Below, piece by piece: positions 45,301 through 56,007 of a stretch of DNA of 64,000 nucleotides. The notes under the pieces were generated by a model that did no database searches, was not told the origin of the DNA, and saw only the letters and a list, made by a program, of their open reading frames with translations. How positions within the stretch are numbered: the stretch's first letter is position 1; every line of letters starts with the position of its first letter. The stretch spans positions 1,337,501 to 1,401,500 of the forward strand of contig OZ026604.1 in assembly GCA_964020085.1 (NCBI GenBank). Direction: 5' to 3'. Position numbers and translations under genes: made by a program. This stretch comes from Micromussa lordhowensis. Taxonomy: Eukaryota > Cnidaria > Anthozoa > Scleractinia > Lobophylliidae.

Positions 45301-45458
45301 TTTTTAAATCTTTATTTCAAATTATCGCTGTTTTCCAGATAGTTTTGACAGTGATAATCAAGGTTAAAGACTTTAGAGTACCACGAGGTCACGTGTAAAA
45401 TATAAAATCAATTTTCAATCGATGCTGTCGTCAGCGTTGCCATCGTGGTCATGCAGGA

Positions 45459-45932
45459 GTCAATGTAAACCCCACTCCTCCTCCCCTCCCCCACCCAGGG
45501 ACAAGGTGGGGATTTGTTACAAATTTCAAATATTAACAAATTCCCCTCACCCAAAAAATAAAGAGCAGGTGGAGACCAAAACTGAATGAAAGTATACATC
45601 TTAAGTTGTAGATGCGTATTCGTTTAGTGCATTGCTCCACTTTTAGAGAGCAGGTCGCTTAGATTTCAATTGCAAATTACTAGATTTAAATAACAAAAGC
45701 ACTCACCTCTCGAGGATCCTTCAAGGAAAAGAACACGAGTTGATGTTTTGAGATGAACAACTGCTGACTTCGCAACAGCCGGCTCACGACAAGTCCACAC
45801 CCAAACCCCTAACCTGGGGACGGTTAAATACAAATGTTACCTAATTCCCCACCCCCTCGGGGTGAGATGTCCTTAAAATCCCCCTTTTTCCCGGCTAATC
45901 CCCACCTTGTCCCGGTGGGGGTTTACATTGAC
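45459..45932. mobile_element. 474-bp MITE with GTCAATGTAAACCCCAC ends
   Basis: GTCAATGTAAACCCCAC (45459-45475) and its complement ending GTTTACATTGAC (to 45932) are inverted termini. Inside, GGGACAAGGTGGGGATT near the left pairs with AATCCCCACCTTGTCCC near the right. It is non-coding and lies in the second intron of the EXTL3-like fragment. Confidence 0.82.
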
Positions 45933-46832
45933 GTCCAGTGAGAAGAGGCTGTGTTTGCACGCTACCATTGTAGAAATTGATCAGTACTTAGGTCAAGAAA
46001 GTTTACTTATGTTCATTCAGCGATGTGAATCAATGAGGTTGTTTTGTGTCACATATCATCAGGCGTTAGGGGAATTCTGGTAGACATCTAAAGTCGAACC
46101 TTTATTCAGATATAATGGCCACCCTCGACAACTGTCACATACCTTAATCGGGGGTTTTCTTGTGATATGAGAAACCAGGAAATTCATTGCTAGGTCCTCA
46201 CACTTCATGTACTCGTCTACTTTATCTCTTATGACTTGTGGCATCCAGTGTGTGTACAGATATCCATAGTACTGCCAGAGAGCCAACATTAAAATCAATA
46301 TTCTCCTTAGTTTTTTGTTATAGATTTCTATGATGCTACTTGGGATAATTTGGTTTCAGTCTGACTCTTTTCCTACAATGATCAGGTCCTATTTTCTCGT
46401 TAAATGACTACTTAAAGTTCTTATAACGAAGTAAAGAGAATTTAGGAACTGGTAACTTATCTTGGAGAAGGAGAAGGAGAAGAAATAAAAGTAGTAGTCG
46501 TCACGATAATCATGTAATTTGCCTGACTGAGTTTCTCAGTCACAAATCCAAAATGACCGGTGATTGTTACGTTTTCATATTTCTCCATCTTAGTGTGGAG
46601 GGAAAACATTTGAAGTGTTTTCAGAGTAAAACCTCCGTTTTCAAATTCCTCCGGTCGGCGTACTGTGGAGGAGGCGTTAGCTCTCACCTTGTGGTAGAAA
46701 GCAGCACCAGTCAGGACAATAGAAAGTTCGCACACAGTCCCTGCAGCATATCGCCATTGTTGATCCTTTGAGTCCCAAGCATGAAACCGTGCAGGAATTC
46801 CCACTATGCGATCTCTTGCTTCTCGCCAAACT

Positions 46833-48315
46833 CTTGATAGGAAAATAAGGGATAACGCTGTGTAATATTCTACCCTAAGGGGTAGAAAGCCCAAGCCCAA
46901 GACCAGGCGAAAGTAGAATCGGGCAGCTAGATCAAGCCTGACATACTCGTTGGGTGGGAGGGTGGGTCACCAACTTCTTCGCTTTCGCGGCCTCGAGTAG
47001 CGTGATGGGGTGGAACAGGTGTAAATTATTTTATACTGTCATTTTCATAATCCCCAGAAAAACGTCGAGCAATGTTGAGCAAAGATGGCGGCTGACATTC
47101 ATTTTTCAAAACAAGTTTCGTTCAATCTCATCCTGGAACATATATATGAGAGATAATCTCCAACTGCAAGAGTTCTCTGCCTGGGTGTTTTGTCCCGCAG
47201 GCGTTTCGATATCCCGCAGAGTATAGGGACATCTCCCGCTGAGCGATCTATAGTGATTACGGCGTTCTTTCATAACGGAACAAGAGATAAAGAACACAAA
47301 CAATGAATTAAGTGCAGATTGACAAGAAATTCATTAAAACAGTAGCGAAGATCAATTTTTTTAGGCGATAAAAATGAACGAATTGTTTATTCAATCCACA
47401 CTTTTAGGGGAGTCCCCTAGGTGATTAGAATAGCGATTTTTTTCCTCCTGTGTCTAACGGAAGTAGCAAGATAAACAAAATATGCGCGACCGGAAGCGGA
47501 AGTGAAACGCCTTTCAATCGGCAAACACGACACTTTCATGATGGGCAATGTGGCTTGCTCAAACCCCACATTCCTACTCTAAAATGCTCAATTTTCCATG
47601 TAGATAATTACAACAAAACATGCAACTGGCGATTCGAGAAAACAAGATATACAGGCAGTATAAGCTTGCAAGGTTTCCGCACCCCTCCCCGGTGTTCCAC
47701 CAGTGTTTATAATTATTTTGTACCAGTCCTTCGCGTCCATCAGATCACGTCTTCCTTCATTCGCGCTATTTTGAAATGCTGCTGGTGAGTGCTGGTGGAA
47801 TCTTTCGATTTAGAAATACCGGTACTGTAAAACTGTAAACAAGTTAATATCATACAGCAAACGATTGAAACTTGCGAGTCAAGTGGTTGGATGTTGCAAG
47901 GGATTCGTCGCAACGTGAAATCGTTCGCGTCTTTTTAAATTTTTCTGGCACCGTTTTTGAGTTGGATACGTTTTGCGGACGAGTGATTGAATATAAGTTG
48001 GTTTTGGAAAAATGCCATTCAGCCAGGTTATAAAGAAAACAGCAAACCCGTGTCGAAGTCTTCCATAAAGAGCACAGACATCAGGCGTAACTGTTCAATT
48101 CGGAAACTGTCATCGTGTCAGGTTCGTGTCATAACCTTTATTGATGCCTTCAGCCATTTGTTCGGGGAATATGTTTCCGGAAGATTAAATTTCTCTCGAA
48201 ATTTTGGATCGATTACAGCGAGTTTGACAAACGAGTAATCAATGGTACTTCATGTTTCTTGTGGCTGTCGGCAGGACATTTTATTTCTTGTTAGCAGAAG
48301 AAATAACTTCGAGTG
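46833..48315. other. Region between the inverted EXTL3 fragment and EXTL3
   Basis: Holds the EXTL3 promoter/5' UTR (position not determinable) and, on the other strand, whatever drives the fragment if it is transcribed. I looked on the minus strand for the missing DDD exon and saw none. No other gene is supported. Confidence 0.5.
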
Positions 48316-51300
48316 ATGCATATATTGATGTACAAACTCAAAGACTCGTCGCTTGGGCGACTGGTCGCATTTCTCTTGGTATTTGCACTCGTGGTACCGC
48401 TAATAACTCATTACTATTTAGCAAAGGAGACAGTTCCTTCAGAGAGATTTCATTTAAGGACCAAGTTAGACCGACCCGTTGACAAAGCGGACTCTTTACT
48501 GGATAGAATCGATGAATTGAAATACGAAATTGAAGAACAGGAGAGAATCAAATTGTCATTGTCTAATGAACTCAGACAACTAGAGGGAAGGAAGAACGGG
48601 CTTTTAAAAGTGATTTCTAATTTTTCTAGACAAGCGGAGAGCGCTAGAACTCAAGCTGAACATTACCATACAGATGTGATTCGAGCACAAAGGGAACTTG
48701 AGCTTATTAAACTTGCCAAAATACGAGCAAATGACTGTCCACAGCTACCTTATTTGAAACTGCCACAAAAACTTAATGTGGAATCACTGGATGACATTAG
48801 CCCAGTCCCAGACCAGAGGATTTCATCAAACTGCCAACTTCACAACTGCTTTGATTTTTCAAGATGTGCTTTCAATTCTGGCTTTCCAGTCTTCGTCTAT
48901 GAGCGTCCTTTGGGTCATTTTACCTCAGACTCTAGAGCCATGGACATTTTGCAGTTGTTGAAAGAAACTCCTTATTACACAGCAAAACCAGAGAAAGCCT
49001 GTGTGTACATAGTGATTATTGCATCAACAGAACCTACTCATCATTCGAAAAGTAAGAGCGACCTAGAAACGAATTTACACTCACTGCCCTACTGGAAAGG
49101 AAATGGCAAAAATCACTTGCTTTTATACTTAAAAACAGACACAAGACAGTTTACTAGTGTTTTATCCCTTGACATCAATACAGGTTTTGCCTTGGTTGCT
49201 CAATCAACATTTTTAAAAGACAGTACTTATCGTCATGGTTTTGACATTGTGGTACCACCATCGATTGGACCCCTCAAGGGAGATGTGTGGCATCTTGCTG
49301 CTTTACAGCTACCAGCAAGAAGGAAATATTTGCTGAGTTTTCAAGCAGAACATGCTGATCATCTTACAGAAATGATGGCTATTCTGCGTGATCAACTTCA
49401 CGATATTTCTACAGAGGCCAGAGATTTCTTAATTGAGCTTTATTTATCAAAATTTGAACATTTAAAGGGAAGTAGTGAATGGTTATTGTGGGGAAGCCAC
49501 GAAAACAGAACAAAGGTTCTCAGACAATCAACATTTGCCTTAATAGTAGGATCAAACAGTGGCAGCTTAAGTTGGGACAGTTTTCATGTTCGGATGCTTG
49601 AGGCATTACAATCTGGAGCTATCCCAGTGATATTATCAAGCAAAGCCATTCTCCCTTTCAATGATGTGATTGACTGGAGGAAAGCTGCAATCATTCTATC
49701 ACAAGCTCGGCTCCCTGAATTGAATGTGCTACTCAGAACAATTACAACTGAAGATATTCTTGACTTGCGTTGGCAGGGCAGATTCCTATGGGAGACATAC
49801 CTTTCAACAACTGATGTTATTTTGAAAACTATGCTGGCCACTTTAAGAACACGCTTGTCAATTCCTGCCCATCATGTGCCTACATCTCCGACACCATCAG
49901 TCTTCAGTGATTCCAAGCCTCCTGTTACAAGCTCTCCAGACCCAGATGCCATAATCAGCCTTGCACTAGAATCCCCAACTTTCTTTCGAAATTTAACATC
50001 AACTGTTGTAGACGCCTACAATATGTGGAATTTTCCTCCAGGGTCTTTTACAATGTTTCCAAGTACGCCGTTCGCTCCTGTTTTACCTTCTTCAGCACCG
50101 TTTAGGAATTCCACCAAAGGATTTGAACTCATTGGAGATGGGATGGGCGGAGCAGGAGCAGAGTTTAACAAGGCTTTGGGTGGTAATTACCCAGTGGAAC
50201 AGTTCACGATTGTCATTTTAACATACGAGAGAGAACTGGTGCTTATAGAAGCCATCCAACGTCTTGTTGGGTTACCATACCTTAATAAAGTCGTTGTTGT
50301 TTGGAACAGTCCAGAACCACCCTCTTTGTCTCTTAGATGGCCAGATATTGGGGTACCAGTTCATGTAAGTTCAATAATGTTGTCTGTACCATGCAGTTAG
50401 ATAATTGCAATAGAGGTGATGACAGGCTTGATATGAGTCTTACAAAACTGCAATTGTCTAGACCTTTATGCCATTAGCTCTATTGTGAGAGGCACAGTGG
50501 CCTCACGGTTAACGCCCTTGTCTCTGGATGACAAGCGGTCTGGCTTTGAGCCTTGGCCAGGGACATTGTGTTGTGTTCTTGGGCAAGACACTTAACTCTC
50601 ACAGTGCCTCTCTCCACTCAGGTGTATAAATAGGTACTGGTGAATATAATGCAGAGTTGATCCTGGGATGGACTAGTATCCCATCCAGGGGGGAGTAGAA
50701 ATACTCCTAGTCGGTTCATACTACAGAAACTGGAAATAAGCTCCGGCCTGATGAGCCACTTGGCTTGTATCCTGACTTTACCTTTTTTACCTAATTAGCC
50801 AAGGATTTCTTTTTATCATCACATTAAAGTTTTCCTTGGCCCATTGTTCCACTCCCACAGGGATTATGGACAAAAGTGAGTAAATTTCTCCTTATGTTTA
50901 CTTTTTTCTTATTGCTTGTTTGCTGTTTTCAACAGGTGGTGAAAGTAGCTAAGAACAGTTTGAACAACCGTTTTATCCCATACGATGTTATTGACACTGA
51001 TGCTATTTTTTCCATTGATGATGATGTAGAAATGCGACATGATGAAATTCTCCTGGGTTTCAGGTATGTGAAACATATTAAATATGTTTCAAACAACTGC
51101 ACATGTGAACATGGTATGGAGTGAAGAGAACGTATCATGCTTTCTTGCAAATTGAACAGAATTTTTTAAAACATTTTCTTTTCTAGAGTTTGGCGAGAAG
51201 CAAGGGATCGTATTGTGGGATTTCCTGCACGGTTTCATGCTTGGGATTCACAGAATAAACAGTGGCTTTACAGTTCAGAGCATACATGTGAACTTTCCAT

Positions 51301-54300
51301 GGTTCTAACTGGTGCTGCCTTCTACCATAAGGTGAGAGTGAAGGTATCAGCAGCTAATTTCTCCTTGCAGGAGTGATGCATAGCCATGTAGATTAGTCAG
51401 GAGAAATTGTTTATTATCACATGAACAGCTTGGGAAAAATGTTTAGTCAAAAGCCAAATTCTCCTAAGGAAGATTGTAAAAGTACATAAAAACAATAACG
51501 AGAGTAGTGTAGTTTACAATGTAGATTTAAAGTAGAGTCAAGTACTATGTAATGTAATTGCGGGCGACCAGCGGAGCCCGCAATCCTAATCTCAACATTG
51601 GTTTCAAACGCATGCGCGGCAGTTATATAGCCTTTCGGTGACTCGAATTTAGCAAAAAAAGTCGTCCTTCCAAATATTTGTCCCTGGGGACACTAAAAAC
51701 CAATGAAATGAAAGGACGTAATTTTAGCACAGGCGCTTTGACCACGCGAGACAAACATGAAGCAGCAGTAATTTGAGCACAGGCGTTTTGACCGCTAGAA
51801 ACCAACACCAAGCAGAAGACAATTCTCACCAAAGCATAGCTGTTTCATCTTCCATAGTCAATGATCTTTAATGTAGTTGAAGGGCTCAAATAATATGTAA
51901 ATTTCGTCTTCTTGAAGCTAAGAATGTCAAGAATCACGTGCAGTTCATGCAGAAGTGGCGGTCCATAAATAGCGTCGCGCACAAATGACGTCACGAAAAC
52001 GTACCCCCCGGTGTGACTCAGACAAACAAACCATTCCGTGCGCTGCTTCTTTGAGAGCGACGTATGGAACAAAGGCGTTCGTGAGCTCTTCAGCGTGATA
52101 CTCAGCGATTTATTTCACAATTTGAGGGCCTCTGTAGCTCAAAATGTTAGACCCACAATGTGTACTTTGGGATAATTTGAAGGAGGTCGGCAAAATATGA
52201 TCGGTTTCTCATTCTCATGTATGAAGGTTGTTTATTAATACACTTCTCGCATATACTATCATTGAACCCGACATTCGGGTGTATCACTGACAAGAAAGCC
52301 AGCAAGCCACTAAAGAAAAACCTCAAAGAAATACCGTAGATCCGAACCGATCGGTTGCCTTGCCTTGCCGTTTAAGTGAGATTTACCCGCTCTATCTTCG
52401 CATTCTAAATAAGCTTTAGCACGCGCTATTTATGTTACACGTATCGCGCCAAACATATCAATCTATGAAACACATGCAGTTGAGGTCTGCTCGCATTCGT
52501 TTATTTGGTCGGAGAAACGACTCTATTAAAATCTAGGTCCTCCAAATTGCACAGGACACCTAATTCTGCTATGCCTTTGGAATTGCCTCAGAGATAATAA
52601 TTATGTCCTCCAATTCTATCGTATTCGTTTGTGTGAACGGCTCGGGTTGTCAAATTTGGGAATTTCTGGCGATAGGTCAACTGATAAGTCCTTTTTCCAA
52701 GACCAGGAGAAACAGCAGATAAGTTTCTTCGTAAAACATTTCCCTGTGAAGAATTCTGATCGGCTAGTCACAACCGCCGCTCAAAATGTTCTCGACTTCC
52801 AATTCCTGAAGTGAGGGTTTTGGGATCTGTCAGACTGTCACTGCGGCTTTGTAAGATCCTCGTGCAATTTGTGACATTTATGCTCTTTTCTGGACACCTT
52901 GAAACCGTTTTACATTACCTACGGCAGCATTGTTTACCTTCTAACAATATTTAAGCTAATCAAAAACCTAAACCACCAATCTCTCCTGTTTTGCCTGATT
53001 TTCTGGTCTAGAATACAACGCGCTCATACAAAACCCTCAACCGGACTGTAATTCTTGTCTGAGTCATGTGGGGGGTCTCTGGTGATGTAATCTATTATTA
53101 GAAACTGTGCGCGACGCTATTGGAATGCACACAACACAATTTTATCACGTGGACGACATCTATTTCGTCGAAGAATCACGTGCAGCTCATGCATAGCTGG
53201 CGCGCCGTCCAATCAAAATCGAGCGTGTGAACTTGTGATCGGAATGTTTCCTGTCCGTGTGTATCGAAATCTTCCGGCCATATTGCGAGAGTTGGCGTTG
53301 TTGAACTGTAGAGCCACGCGAGACAAACACGAAGCAGCAGTAATTTGAGCACAGGCGTTTTGACCGCTAGAAACCAACACCAAGCAGAAGACAATTTTCA
53401 CCAAAGCATAGCTGTTTCACCTTTCATAGTCAATGATCTTTAATGTAGTTGAAGGGCTCAAATAATATGTAAATTTCGTCTTCTTGAAGCTAAGAATGTC
53501 AAGAATCAATGCCCAAAATGGAAAAAGAACACAACGCCACTGTTTTACAATGAAATCGTTAACCTCAGTGAAACAAATCATGCATAGTCCTCGCCCGCAC
53601 TTCCTAACCTGTGGTTATTACTAATAAGTAATTTTCTAAGCAGTGTGTGGTATTGTAATATACAATGTAAATGTAGAGTCAAGTGAATATAATGTAGTTA
53701 AAAATATTAATAAATTAAAAATAATAGTAAATAATGAGAGTTTTGATTTTAATATTGGGTCTTTTGAGAGGTGTGATGAGCAACTGGACATCGAAGAAGA
53801 CTCCAGTTTGAGCAGCTAAGATCGAGCTATCAATGGGTACTGATACCAGCCAATTATGTGTTGCTGGGTGTCCTATGGCGGCCCAGCATCCCATCCAGGG
53901 CTGGGGAAGTAGAAATACTCCTGTTTGTTTGATTCTACTGAAACGGGAGATAACTGCCGACCTCAAAAGCAACTGGGTTCAAATGCAGACTTTTGGAAAA
54001 TGGCTGAGTGGCTGAAAACCAAATTCATTGAAACAGGATAAAAGAAAGTGTATATCACGGTTGCCACAGGTCAACAAATTGCCAGACAAAACAATTCTTC
54101 AAGGTCAGGGAAAAGTTGGGGAATTTTATTTTGAGTCAGGGAAAATTGAAATTTTGAAGAAAAGTCAGAGAAAATTGAAATAATTTAACAAGACTGATTT
54201 AATACCATTGAACACTGGGAGAAATCTTTGGAGCCACTGTGATCTCAATGATGGTTTTGTTAATGAGGAAGAAAACTTTGTTGAAAATGCATCAGTCTTA

Positions 54301-54811
54301 ATGAATGGGTGGAAAGGTCAGTTCTAAAGTTAGGCTTAAAACCGCTACTACAGTATATCTGGCATTTTGTATTCCTTTGGTCAAGGAAAATTTATTCTTA
54401 TCAGGGAAAGTCAAGAAAATGTCAGGGAACTTTGAAAAGTGATGTCTGTGGCAACCATGTATCTAAACAACCGTTAATGTGGGTATAATTGATTATTTTA
54501 TTCTTTAATAGTACTATGGATATCTGTACACACACTGGATGCCACAAGTCATAAGAGATAAAGTAGACGAGTACATGAACTGTGAGGACCTAGCAATGAA
54601 TTTCTTGGTTTCTCATATCACAAGAAAACCCCCAATCAAGGTATGTGGTTATTGAAGAATAAGTACTATGCAAATGCAGGATTCTTTGCAGTTTTTGTGT
54701 GGTAGAGGTGATTGTGTAAAACTGTATAATTATACAATGTGGATAGATCCCTGTCCACAGTTGTTTGGAGCCTGGATAATGCTATCCACCAGGCCCCAGT
54801 TGTTCAAAGGC

Positions 54812-54846
<35 letters not shown>

Positions 54847-54883
54847 GCGGATAAGTGTTAACAAAACAAACCACGCTATCCAC

Positions 54884-54920
<37 letters not shown>

Positions 54921-56007
54921 TTTCGAACAACCCAGGCCAGATAAATCGCTGTCCAGTGGACAAATGTTAACAAAACAAACCACGCTATCCACTGGATAGT
55001 GATTTATCCAGTGGATAGCATTATCCATCCTTCGAGCAGCCTGATCCTGGGCATCTATTTGTTCAGATGCGTTTTTGGCGGTCTTATTTTCTGGGGTTTG
55101 GGGAGGGGGAAGTACTTATTACACATGTATATCCTACTTTGCCGGACATGTCTATCAAGTTGCAAAGAGAATCCGCTTTCCTTCCAGCTTGTAACTTTCA
55201 CTGTCGTTTTCACTGGTCTGAAAAAAATCTCTCACTAGCATGAATGTTTATTACCGGCAATTAAAAAGTTAACATTAAAATTTGATCTCTTAAAGTACTT
55301 CAATCTGCAATTTGAATTTTCCCAAATTTTACGAGAAAAGCTTCACTTGCCAATTTTGGCAAGTGACTGACAGAATCCACTTTCCTAGCCATAAAATCCA
55401 TTATCATTAACCCTTAGCTTGGCTATTAGACAGCACTTTCTTTGCACATTGTTGTAGTCAAACCAACTGAAGCGTACCCCTCAAGATTACATTAATGAAT
55501 TAATTATTTGAATATTGACGTGCTAGTCATTTCAAGAATGCAATAATGAATTGATTATTGGAAAATTGAACCCACTAGTCATTCCAAGAACTAATGTTAA
55601 AAAAAAAATCAATATAATGTTGATTTTTGAAATGACTAGCGAGTTCAATATTCAAATAATCAATTCATTAATGTAATCTTGAGGGGTACACTTCACTTGG
55701 TTTGACTGTGACTTTTTCTTGTTAACTCTTCTGAATCAGTCATCGAACATGTTTCTAGCTTACAATATTTTAAATGGAGGTGGTCTGTTTCACTCAGGTG
55801 ACATCTCGTTGGACCTTCTCATGCCCAAACTGTCCTGTGTCCCTCTGGGAAGATAAAACGCACTTTGAAGAGCGCAGCAAATGCATCAATTTCTTTGTGG
55901 AGGTGTATGGGTATATGCCGTTGTTGAGGACGCAGTTCAGAGCAGATTCTATCCTGTTTAAAACAAGACTACCTGCTGACAAGTCAAAATGTTTTAAGTA
56001 TGTTTGA
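48316..56007 (+). CDS. EXTL3: Exostosin-like 3 glycosyltransferase, complete
   Basis: EXTL3 is a Golgi type II membrane enzyme that adds the first GlcNAc in heparan sulfate synthesis. Five exons (48316-50364, 50936-51063, 51187-51331, 54512-54640, 55798-56007) give 886 residues, similar to about 919 in human. The first exon is very large. The N-terminus has a short cytosolic part and one transmembrane helix ([20 protein letters not shown]), then a coiled-coil stem (about residues 55-140). A GT47 exostosin domain follows ([43 protein letters not shown]). The C-terminal GT64 domain begins [18 protein letters not shown]. The metal-binding motif [12 protein letters not shown] is in exon 2, and [13 protein letters not shown] and [19 protein letters not shown] are near the end. 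Start: the ATG at 48316, with an alternative at 48331. MITEs and SINEs fill introns 1, 3 and 4. An inverted partial copy lies upstream. Confidence 0.95.
50487..50790 (+). repeat. tRNA-derived SINE (family 1) in EXTL3 intron 1
   Basis: Head GTGGCCTCACGGTTAACGCC with a decayed box B (GGCTTTGAGCC), then GGGACATTGTGTTGTGTTCT and the standard tail GATGAGCCACTTGGCTTGTA to CTTTACC. It is in the sense orientation relative to EXTL3. Confidence 0.85.
51735..51970. repeat. Intron repeat, copy A
   Basis: Shares about 200 bp with 53312-53510 in direct orientation (CAGTAATTTGAGCACAGGCG, ACCAACACCAAGCAGAAGAC, GTAGTTGAAGGGCTCAAATA, CTTCTTGAAGCTAAGAATGT). Edge motifs ACAATGTA..GTAGAGTCAAGT also occur on both sides (about 51518 and 53660), so the pair may bound a larger element. 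Confidence 0.8.
53312..53510. repeat. Intron repeat, copy B
   Basis: Direct repeat of 51735-51970, about 1.57 kb downstream, in EXTL3 intron 3. A further related piece (GAAGAATCACGTGCAG) is at 53169, matching about 51930 in copy A. No coding frame is conserved between the copies. Confidence 0.8.
53837..53993 (+). repeat. Degenerate family 1 SINE tail
   Basis: GGCGGCCCAGCATCCCATCC and TAGAAATACTCCTG...CTACTGAAACGGGAGATAA then CAAATGCAGACTTTT follow the order of the family 1 SINE body, with heavy divergence. Confidence 0.55.
54765..55045. mobile_element. Tandem/palindromic MITE of TATCCA/TGGATA units
   Basis: GGATAACGCTATCCACCGGA and its complement, with ATCACTATCCAG and CTGGATAGTGAT, alternate through the element. 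The spacer GTTAACAAAACAAACCACGC appears twice (about 54857 and 54967), indicating a local duplication of a hairpin element. It lies in the intron before the last EXTL3 exon. Confidence 0.8.
55456..55707. mobile_element. 252-bp palindromic MITE in the last EXTL3 intron
   Basis: AGTCAAACCAACTGAAGCGT and the right end (ACTTCACTTGGTTTGACT) are imperfect inverted repeats. The arms continue through ACCCCTCAAGATTACATTAA for about 80 bp each. It ends about 90 bp upstream of the last exon. Confidence 0.82.

Larger units (their letters stand above)
43837..46832 (-). pseudogene. Inverted partial copy of EXTL3: last three coding exons only
   Basis: Minus-strand exons 46832-46688 (145 nt), 46271-46143 (129 nt) and 44046-43837 (210 nt). 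They have exactly the lengths of the last three exons of the intact EXTL3 gene at 51187-51331, 54512-54640 and 55798-56007. Splice acceptors (AG) and donors (GT) are kept, the frame is open through all three, and the stop is in the same place. Encoded blocks include [62 protein letters not shown] and [17 protein letters not shown]. The exon with the DDD metal-binding motif and everything upstream were not found on either side, so the product could not be an active GT64 transferase. Introns differ in length from the intact gene (416 and 2096 nt against 3180 and 1157). This is a DNA-level duplication, not a processed retrocopy. Confidence 0.85.
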
